Shown in pieces: positions 8,333 through 16,596 of a DNA stretch of 21,523 bases. Position 1 is the first letter of the stretch. Every line of letters starts with the position of its first letter. Source of the DNA: Mnemiopsis leidyi (lineage: Eukaryota > Ctenophora > Tentaculata > Lobata > Bolinopsidae); NCBI GenBank assembly GCA_000226015.1, contig JH157608.1, positions 45,169 to 66,691 of the forward strand. The letters run 5' to 3'. A program made the position numbers and the translations under genes. Below the pieces are notes generated by a model that saw nothing but the letters and a program-made list of their open reading frames with translations, was not told the DNA's origin and searched no databases.

Positions 8333-9294
8333 AACCTTGTTGTTGCTTTGTTGTTGGTTCATGGATAAATTGTAGGAGTTTTCAAGTTGCGCAGCTCAGA
8401 TGTCCGGTATTTTGTGTTATTTCAACCCGGCAGGGTGTTTCTTCGACTCCTGAGGTTTCATTGTCAAACGACTTAACCAACTTGTTCCACCAGAAATGTA
8501 ACTGCGTGTTACTTGCCGCCGTTATTTTTGGAAGCACCTGGTACTTATAGTCACTTTAATATTCGTTGATGATTTAATTTATGATTTATGATATAAGGTT
8601 GGCTTTTGACCGTGAAACGTGGTTTCATGAACCAGCTGAGCCATAGAAAAAAGTAGACCTCTCAAAACAAAACGCTGCATAATATCCATATTTTCCAGTC
8701 AACCATTGGTTGATTGTCTATTGCGGCTGCGTTGGTTCAATTCCCTTTTTTGACCCTTTCACAGTCCTTAAATCTATCTTCGCCTAAGAAAAGCTAGTTT
8801 GACTTTCATCACTTCCCTGAAAACACAAGGCGCATATTTCCCCAAGACTCTGATCTTGGCCCTAGTTTTCTCCTACATAAAGGTAACCTACGTGATCTAA
8901 TATGCTATATATAATATTATGATTTCAGAAGCTTTTTAATTGTTGTGTTTTTTGTTTGTACTAGACGTACCGGTGTAGCGAGCGCCCCGGTGAGGCCAGC
9001 TTGTCAATTTTATATAATTGCAAACGTGTTGTAACGAATACTATGAGTTGTGTTTCATTGCTTAATTTATCAGAAATGACTGTCCGCTTTGTTGACCTTG
9101 CATTTCATCAAGCGCGATTTAATCTATTATCTTATTCTTGAGTGCATTATCGTAGGAAGATTTATTTGTAGTCCCTTACATTAGGCATTCAAAAAAGATA
9201 ATATATTTCGCTAATTTGAAGGAGAATAACCATTAACCATCCTTGATTTTAGAAAAGCGTAAAAAATAATCCTGGTGTTTGGCTAGGTTGGAGG
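8333..9294. other. 3' UTR and intergenic spacer between WAC-like gene and eIF6
   Basis: No gene is seen. No AATAAA occurs close to the WAC stop, so the 3' end of that transcript is unresolved. A short CpG-rich patch at 8966-9000 contains an ACCGG/CCGGT inverted pair. The eIF6 promoter must lie at the right end, as its ATG is at 9295, but no core element is obvious. Confidence 0.5.
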
Positions 9295-11270
9295 ATGGCG
9301 TTAAGGACACAGTTTCAAAACAGCTCGGAGATTGGAGTGTTTGTCAAATTAACAAATAGCTACTGTTTGGTGCCTATTGCAGAGTGCGAGGCTTTTTACA
9401 GCGTGTTCGAGGGAGAACTGTCAGACTTTATCAAGGTTCGTTTAATGAACCCTTAACGTCAAACTGGAAGTAATTGGCTGGACATACTTTCTGTAGGTGC
9501 TTCTGGGTATATTTTGACCGCTCCCTAAATATGTCTTTCTCAATAAATTTAATTAATTAATAAATAAATAAATTAATTAATTAACAAAACTCTCCGACCA
9601 GGTGATACACACTACGATAGGGGGTTGTCGTGTGGTTGGTACACTATGTGTGGGAAACAAGAACGGTTTATTGGTCCCCAACTCCACCACTGACAAAGAG
9701 TTACAGCATCTCAGAAACAGCTTACCTGACTCCGTCAAGATAGGTTAGTTAGAGTCGTGCTTCTTTCAACTGATTCTTTTCAGTTTTTTGAATATTTCAC
9801 TCTGAAACTTTAAGGGAGAAACTGTTTAGGATCTTGACATAACCAAAATGCTTCGATTTTCTAAGTACGGTCGTGCTCGGTTATTGTCCGCCAATTTTAC
9901 AAGAAGTTGCTGATCCAACCCAGGACTTGCATGTTCTGGATATTGACTGGTTGAGAATCATTTGTATTTTATTCCTCATTGCAATTGACTTGTCATTGAC
10001 CGCCTATATTTCATATTTACTTTGATTGAATGTTAACGTATAGTTTGTACAATCTTTGACAATTTTTCCTCTGTTTTCAGCTCGAGTGGAGGAGAGATTA
10101 TCTGCACTAGGTAACGTGGTGGCGTGTAACGACTACGTGGCTTTAGTACATCCTGACTTGGACAGAGAAACGGAGGAAGTCTTAGCAGATACTCTCGGTT
10201 AGTTGCTTAGTAGCATTTGTATTAGTTCGTTAACTATTAGTTAAGTATCAGCAGAGACTCTTAGTTGGTTAGTTATTAGAAGTAGTCAGGGAATGAACAT
10301 GGCACCATGGAATCTGCCCCACTGACATCAGAATTGGTATTGCAAAATAGCATTCAAATACTTGGCCGAATTTTGACCATGATGAAGGCCAAATGGTAAA
10401 AATCGCGGTTTTCTAATTTATAGCCCTCCTCAGAAATGCCTCTCTCTCTAGGACACAACAAATATAGCCCTCTCCAGAAATACCTCTCTCTAGGACACAA
10501 CAAATATAGCCCTCTCCAGAAATACCTCTCTCTAGGACACAACAAATATAGCCTTCCCCTGAAAAAGCTATTTCTAGGACACAACAAATATAGCCCTCAA
10601 CAGAAATACCTATCTCTAGGACACAACAAATATAGCCCTCTCCAGAAATAGCTATTTCTAGGACACAACAAATAAACCCTCCCCTGAAATACCTCTCTCT
10701 AGGACACAGCAAATATAAACAAGCCTTCATTCAGGTGTTGAGGTGTTCAGACAAACGTTAGCAGATCAAGTTCTAGTTGGATCTTACTCCTGCCTCACAA
10801 ACCAAGGAGGAATGGTTCATCCCAAAACACCTGTTTGTCTATATTTAAACTGTTCTTTCATTTGTTCCTTGTGTATCCTTAAAAATGAAGCAAGTGTTAA
10901 CTTTTAGATTAGGGCCGGGTTTAGATTATACATCAGAAGTGCTCGCCTCGTATAAATGAAAAGTAAAATTATGACGAAAGCTCAGAAGTTACTTTCAAGC
11001 TCTATGAGAAATATGACAATTTTGTTTCAGATTGAAGATCAAGATGAACTTTCGTCACTTCTACAGCTCCCTCTGGTTGCAGGTACTGTCAACAGAGGAT
11101 CGGGGGCGATTGGGTCCGGTATGGTCGTCAATGATTGGATAGCTTTTTGCGGAAGAGACACCACAGCCACTGAAATTAGCTTGATCGAGAGCATATTTAA
11201 ACTTTCTGATAAAGGACCCAATAATATAAATCAGATGAGGAGTGTTTTAGTAGAAAGTATGACTTCTTAG
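9295..11270 (+). CDS. EIF6: Eukaryotic translation initiation factor 6 (eIF6), complete, five exons
   Basis: Exons 9295-9435, 9602-9743, 10081-10197, 10735-10832 and 11031-11270 join in frame to 245 codons plus TAG, the same length as human eIF6. All introns are GT-AG, with phases 0, 1, 1 and 0. Diagnostic blocks are intact: [13 protein letters not shown] (exon 1), [15 protein letters not shown] (exon 2), [10 protein letters not shown] and [16 protein letters not shown] (exon 3), [15 protein letters not shown] (exon 4), and [23 protein letters not shown] and GMVVNDW (exon 5). eIF6 binds the 60S subunit at the 40S-facing side in nucleolus and cytoplasm; it is needed for 60S maturation and stops premature subunit joining until it is released by SBDS and EFL1. 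The Ser174/Ser175 pair phosphorylated by CK1 is kept at the same numbers. The residue before the C-terminal MR, Ser235 in human, is Gln here. Intron 3 carries repeat R2 and a minisatellite. Confidence 0.97.
9543..9586. repeat. AATT/AAAT simple repeat in eIF6 intron 1
   Basis: A near-palindromic run of AATT and AAAT units ends 14 bases before the acceptor AG at 9600-9601 of exon 2. It is simple-sequence DNA with no other recognisable role. Confidence 0.85.
10296..10406 (+). repeat. Interspersed repeat copy R2 in eIF6 intron 3
   Basis: This is the partner of the copy at 6760-6885: TGGAATCTGCCCCA near the left and TTTTGACCATGA...GGCCAAATGGTAAAAA at the right. It runs directly into the 42-bp minisatellite, whose unit (TAGCCCTCC..CAGAAAT) resembles the pyrimidine-rich 3' flank of R1. 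The minisatellite may therefore have grown from the repeat's end. Confidence 0.6.
10421..10719 (+). repeat. 42-bp minisatellite, about seven copies, in eIF6 intron 3
   Basis: Units begin at 10421, 10465, 10507, 10549, 10591, 10633 and 10673 (spacing 44, 42, 42, 42, 42, 40). Each reads TAGCCCTCTCCAGAAATACC, then TCTCTCTAGGACACAACAAA. Two sub-types alternate: CCTCTCTCTAG (units 1, 2, 3, 7, with CCTATCTCTAG in 5) and GCTATTTCTAG (4, 6). Because 42 is a multiple of 3, open frames appear on both strands; these are not genes. The array ends about 15 bases before eIF6 exon 4. Confidence 0.95.
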
Positions 11271-11617
11271 TTTTTATTCTTGGAGGATGGTTTTATACAT
11301 TTTACTTTTAAATTATTACTCATTGAGCTTTTAGAAATTTTCATGGTCAGGGAGATTAAGTTATTTTTGGCGTGTGGCCGTTGTCTTTTATGTTTGAAGG
11401 TGTGAAATGTTAATGGGTCGGCTTCCTGCCCTACCTCAACCTTGCTAGCCGGTTTAATTTGCGCGCGGCGCAAAAAGCAGAAAGTTTTAGCATTTAAGGC
11501 AGCTACGTGCCTTACAAAAGAAATCGTCTTCAGCATTATAAAAAGCGCTTTCCACGTACGCGCGTTCTGTTCCCCTGATAGCATGATTCAGGGCTAACCA
11601 TTGGGTTAAAACCCTGT

Positions 11618-11623
11618 AATAAA
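11618..11623 (+). terminator. Possible eIF6 poly(A) signal AATAAA
   Basis: This is the first canonical AATAAA after the eIF6 stop, about 350 bases downstream, with ATTAAA at 11630-11635 just after it. It implies a 3' UTR of about 370 bases. Confidence 0.5.
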
Positions 11624-11640
11624 AAGTACATTAAAGTAGA

Positions 11641-13458
11641 AGCAAAAAGTTCGATGGTTCAGTTGCAGACACTCCTTAGTGTTCCTTATTAATCCAGAAT
11701 TGCATCATTATGATTATTTCCTAGTCTTGGCGTCGGGATTTATGAACCATTGACACAGTTTAATGAATTCCTTGTATATTTGCAGTCACTTCTCGAAACG
11801 ATCCCTTTGCTAATAACTAAAGGCCGTCCGATATCTCTTGAACACTACACGCAGTTTCGCTCATAGTAGTAACTAGTTTACTTGCGCCATTTTAAATCAT
11901 AAATTGGCTTTCCTCCATTACATTTCATGCCCTAGTTAAAGGATTTTTTACAAGACAAACATATATTTACTGATTATTTTAATAATGGATATTTACATTA
12001 ATGTTCATGAAAGAAATCATGGAATGTTTGTCGAAATACCAACGAAAGATATTCTGTTTTTGTCTCGAAAGGGAAAATTTCGTTCAGGTACATGATTGAG
12101 GTATCAATATTGAAAGTAGCAAATTTTACGATGGGCTCGTTCTGTGCGTGTATAAATCGTAAGGCCGCGGGATAACCGTATTCTGGACTACAGCGGTATC
12201 AACATTTCCTTGACTACTGTATCTTTTTACGGAATAATGGAGATAGGAATCCATGGGGACGAATCTCAAATTTTGTTTGACATATGCGATATGCCAGCGA
12301 GTCTTCATTCTGATATATATATAAAATAAAATAAATATATTTCTCCCTTTTATTCGTATTTGAATTCTCCGTGACAGATTGTTGTTATATACAGAGTTAC
12401 CAGGAGACTCCGAAAACGGCAAACCTCTGAAAAAACTTGAAAGAAGCCAGAAGTTCGGGAATGTCGAGGTCTCAAGCCTAGGTCTCAAGCTTCATCATGT
12501 CAGTAAAGCCTTACTGTCAGTACCAGAATCATATGCATACCTAGCTCGATTCGGGTCTAATCATACGATTTGGGACCTTAAAAATAACTCCAACATTTAA
12601 AGGGGCCTTGCAAACTTCGATAAAAAACGTTGAAGTGTCTCTTAAATTACTAGCAACCCTGGTTATATGACAGCAAGATTATTCGGCTCACGACTGCTCT
12701 TGAAGAATTATGGCGTTCATTTACATTAAACAGAATCTTGCTTGAACTTAATAACAGTACTCTGGAAGTTTGAATCTTATTTCATGCACTGAGAGGCCTT
12801 TGGTCGCGTCGATCAGACTGGCTGCGCGCATCATACATGACAACAAAATTGACAGTGGCGCGCAGATTAACGTACAGAATTTTAGTAGCGTTCTCCAGAC
12901 AAGGAAAATTCAAGTGTGACCGGTCCAGGTATCACATCTTAACCCACGCTACACAAGGAGATGAGTTACGCATGGCATCAAACAGAATTCTCATTGATGT
13001 ATAATAAGTGACTTTAGATTCAATCAGGCAGCACAGATTCCCAGAATCCAGCTTGTAAATGAGCGGACGTTTCTACGAAATCTCATCATAAGAACAAAGT
13101 AGCGTTGATTTCACCTCTGAAAGCCTACGAAACAAGTGTGGAAAGCCCCATATCTGTGAATTAAGGAATCAATCCTTATGTGTGCTTCTAAACACCAAAT
13201 AGGCGCCCCGTAAAACCTTAAATTTTACTTTTATTGTTTCACTATAAGAAAATTGTACACGCTTTTTCTAATGTAGCAGTTAAAGATACGGTAGCTAATT
13301 TTGTGTAAAATAGAAATACAAAAAAACATGTTCGCTACAGATAAAGAATTAAAAAGAAGATACAAAATTTCGTCTTGGGAGACGTTTGCACAGATTATCT
13401 ATTTGACTCATAAAACACTCGGTGCAACATGCCTTTATACAATTAAATTATTACAAGA
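11641..13458. other. Gene-poor region; one weak exon candidate
   Basis: No supported gene is seen. An 8-bp perfect inverted repeat, CTGCGCGC/GCGCGCAG, lies at 12822-12829 and 12858-12865. A candidate orphan exon at 12395-12468 is listed separately. Several short ORFs occur at a rate expected by chance in AT-rich DNA. Confidence 0.5.
12395..12468 (+). other. Candidate orphan exon
   Basis: The acceptor TTATATACAG and the donor GAG|GTCTCA bound 74 bases that read, entering at phase 1 and leaving at phase 0, LPGDSENGKPLKKLERSQK then FGNVE. The charged, protein-like composition and raised G+C stand out from the flanks. No partner exon was found, and the frame also runs on to 12600. A chance ORF remains quite possible. 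Confidence 0.25.
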
Positions 13459-13582
13459 TTAAGAGGTCGTTTACATATGACGTCAGCAAATTTTCGGTAA
13501 TTTTCACCCCCACCCCCTCGTCATCAATTGGAAACCCCCTCCCCCCTCTAGGTGATGATGTCATATGTGAACGACCCCTAAT
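13459..13582. mobile_element. MITE-like element A, about 124 bp with long terminal inverted repeats
   Basis: The left end (TTAAGAGGTCGTTTACATAT then GACGTCA) is matched by the reverse complement of the right end (TGATGTCATATGTGAACGAC then CCCTAA) over about 27 bases with about four mismatches. The centre is C-rich (CACCCCCACCCCCTC and CCCCCTCCCCCC). There is no coding capacity. The boundary and target duplication (TA or TTA) cannot be fixed from one copy. Confidence 0.75.
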
Positions 13583-14429
13583 TGGGCTTACGAAGTAGGT
13601 AAAAATCAATAACAACTGGTAAGCGAGATTTTTAATCCTATTTTAGGTCGTCCATAGAGATATGCTCGTCGAAATGAAATAGCTACAAGCAGAAATCAAT
13701 TAAGATATTAATCAGCTTAAAGGATTTAGCTAATAACATGGCCTGGACAAATCAACCTTAACAGTTATAAATCATATGGCACACCAAAGACTGAATCATG
13801 AAATAACAAATTGATAAAAAAATTGAGCATGGCTTAATCGATTGAAAATCGAAATTTCCCAAACATGCTAGCAACTAACTAAAAAGCATTAAAATGGTAT
13901 TAAACCCGCCGCGTAAAACCTAGTGTAGTAACACATTAACAGGGATTCCAATAAATTAATATAACTAGCCTCTTTTCTGGTCGATATAATATTATATGTA
14001 GAACGCAATATTTTTAAAAATCCTTTGATAAGACGGAAATTATTTAACATAAGAGTTCGTTCATCATCACATCATTAAAATTTATATCTAATCAGTAAAT
14101 GATATTTACAGAACATTTGACCAGTATAGGACAGCATACTTAATAGAAGAGTATAAAAATTAAACTTTCTGTACTTGCAAATAATTGTTACGCTTATCGT
14201 GTAAAGAACAACTAGCTAGTTATTGACTGAAATTACCAACATTGTCATTGTGAACGATATCTTATTTCCAAGTACAAATAATCGACACACAAAGACACAC
14301 ATTTCAGCGTTACACAGAAAATGATAGTTCAAAAATGATAACCATTTAAATGTTTCCGACAACTTAATAGGTTAGCAGATTGCTATTTAAAATTATTTTC
14401 CTAATTCTGGGTTTGATTTGAAAATCAAT

Positions 14430-14560
14430 ATAATACGGACTTTTCGAGAGGGGTCACCACGTCATAGCATTGCTTGATATCGACTGGTCCTCATTGGTCA
14501 ATTGCTTTCACGTGATGCAAAACTCAAATGTGACCCCTCCAAAAAACCGCTCTGTATTAT
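14430..14560. mobile_element. MITE-like element B, about 131 bp with terminal inverted repeats
   Basis: The left end ATAATACGGACTTTTCGAGA, continuing GGGGTCAC, matches the reverse complement of the right end (GTGACCCCTCCAAAAAACCG then CTCTGTATTAT) with a few mismatches and a short gap. It is non-coding and differs from element A, although both carry a GGTC block near the termini. Confidence 0.7.
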
Positions 14561-15494
14561 CGCTAGAAACAATAAGTTGTTCCTTTTCCATTGAATCAAA
14601 TCCATTGAATGACTTTCACTCCTAAATCCCTTGGCTATTGCAGTTAAAATTGAATAATAGGTACTCAAACTCGTGTATTACCAATTTTGTGACCATGTTA
14701 AAATTTTGAGATTTTGATAATATTTTAAGTTGCAGTCTTGTGATAGATAAAAGTGGAAATCACACAGTGACTTAGTTATCAGCAAGGAATCAAAGAAAGC
14801 ACTTGGTTGCACCTTGACATAAATGATTTGAAGCTCCTGTATTCCTTTTAAGCCGGCCGAAAACTTTTGCTTGTTTGACGCAAATCTCCAGATAAGAAGA
14901 GGAAATATTTCTAAAATCATTCTGTGCCAGGGCATATATTTCACAGTCTTGTTAAGCCGTTTTCGTTCCTTTTTGTACAGGCTAGAAAAATCCTGGAGAT
15001 AACTCGTCACGATTCCTTTATCAACAAGCCTGATGTCAAATTACTGTCAGATTTCTAAACTAATTTAAGTACTTCCAAGAACAACGCCTATGTTGGTTGT
15101 ATTCTCGGAATGTTGGTATTGTTAGACACCTTTCAAAAACAGTTAACAAGGCTAAAATGCCCGAATTTTTCCTACTCGGTAGTTAAATTTCAAGTTTTTT
15201 TAATAAGGTGAAATAAAAAAACTTCTCTGGTTCTACGAACTATCTTTTATCTTATAGATGCCATTATTTTGAGCAAAATATTGAAGACATGATTTGTCAA
15301 TGATTGAACCAAACCCAGAGTTTGAGCACCAAGGTCACCCTTTTATTCTGCACTAATTGTACGATGATATTTCCTTAGAATAAATTACATAAAATCAATT
15401 GAAAAACTAAAGGAAAAGCCGGCAGTCTATTCGTTTTAAAAGGGTCTACGAAATAAAAAATTTGTTAAAACCTTTTGGCTAACACTCGTCCTTT
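14561..15494. other. Region without a supportable gene
   Basis: AT-rich. A 110-codon minus-strand frame (14678-15010) resembles no family I know and is within what chance allows here. There are no convincing splice-bounded exons, RNA genes or repeats. Confidence 0.45.
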
Positions 15495-15982
15495 TCACTT
15501 AAACGCTTTCATAGCATCGGAAACTTCGCCAATCCAGGCACTAAAGAAAAAAAAAATTTAATTTAAAATATGAATAGAATTTTGGATCGTTATTGACATA
15601 TAATCCCTAGTTTAATAGAATAAATCAGAAATTATTTGAAAATCATAGGTTTGTTTCTATGTTAGAATTTCTGCAACGGCATGCTCTCATGTTTGAGATT
15701 GTTAAATTATCACAAATATGCCAGAGATACCTAAAATGCAAGGTTTGGTAAAATCAAACTGAACTGAACCCTTAGACATCATCACAAGCGCCTTAAAAAT
15801 ATGTAGTCGAGCATAATGCCAAATGAAAATGAATAATGCAATGAATAATACAAATGCATCAGCCGTGGGGAAATCTATAAAGCTATTCATTCAAGAGGCG
15901 CCAGCGGCAACTTATTTGTCGGTAGTCGGAACTCTTTACGTATTTACGTAGCCCAATAGCTTTGTGTTGGCGCTGGCACCAT
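15495..15982 (-). CDS. Speculative two-exon small ORF (26 aa)
   Basis: On the minus strand, ATG at 15982 has a strong Kozak context (AACAAAATGG). It opens MVPAPTQSYWA up to a donor TAC|GTAAAT (exon 15948-15982). A T-rich acceptor (TTTTTCTTTAG) then leads to AWIGEVSDAMKAFK and TGA (15495-15540), in the matching phase 2. The product would be only 26 residues. No family is recognised. A 62-codon hydrophobic frame (15702-15890) lies in the putative intron and may be an alternative or missing exon. Chance assembly is a serious alternative. Confidence 0.18.
15897..15980. repeat. Short foldback, 84 bp
   Basis: GGCGCCAGCGGCAACTT (15897-15913) pairs with the reverse complement of 15964-15980, matching about 14 of 17 bases. 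A nested TTTACGTATTTACGTA lies inside. It could be a tiny MITE or a hairpin-forming 5' region of the speculative small ORF. Confidence 0.45.
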
Positions 15983-16249
15983 TTTGTTCTAAAACCATAC
16001 ACTACGTACATTAACATTTAACACACAACCTTAATTTGCGCCCATGGAATGAACATTTCCAACGTTACAAAATCAGATCATAACTTGGGAACACGGTACA
16101 ATTACCAGCCGAGCTATCGAGGAAGGTTTTTGTTGGAGAGGGTCACAATTCCCATGACATACAGAATATTGATAGGTTGTGTCTAACTTCTGATTTTACG
16201 GTCGAATGTTATATATACCGTTCTCTATGATAAAATGTGCTTACAGAGT

Positions 16250-16255
16250 TTTAAT
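16250..16255 (-). terminator. Possible poly(A) signal ATTAAA (minus strand)
   Basis: It lies about 340 bases after the TGA of the membrane-protein gene, in the same orientation. The assignment is by position and motif only. Confidence 0.3.
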
Positions 16256-16596
16256 TGTGAATGTAACAAAATTTGTAATTACAATGCTATTTCTGTTATA
16301 AATGTATCATTGTCTTTTACGTATAGCGCCCTCTTTCAATCAGTCCGTTGATACAAACGTGAAGTTTACAGTTAAAAATCAGTTGTCTTTGTTCATGACC
16401 GGGCATTTTTGCGGAAACCGTACAGCTTTTTAATTTTAAGGCGTCACCACTTTTTTTGATGAATTCGACCGATTCGATCGCGGGTATTGCATGGTATATG
16501 ATTGATCTGTAAGATCTTGTGACGCTATGACCGCGTATTGGATCACATGTGAGGAGGAGATAGCGTGACGAGAGCACGAGGGAAGCAAAGAGGAGA

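Noticed and set aside
8728-8745. B-box-like GGTTCAATTCCC suggesting a tRNA or SINE
   Set aside because: No A box or tRNA fold at the right distance, and no similarity to the SINE body.
10354-10730. Overlapping repetitive ORFs on both strands (71 to 105 codons)
   Set aside because: Created by the 42-bp minisatellite, whose unit is 14 codons long and keeps frames open.
4026-11438. CTACCTCA (let-7 seed match) at about 4024-4031 and at 11431-11438, the latter in the eIF6 3' UTR
   Set aside because: An 8-mer is expected by chance at this window size, and it is not known whether the organism has let-7.
14678-15010. 110-codon minus-strand ORF
   Set aside because: No recognisable domain; one frame of this length is expected by chance in this much AT-rich DNA.
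16317-16577. 86-codon minus-strand ORF
   Set aside because: Lies in the expected 3' UTR of the membrane-protein gene; no similarity recognised.
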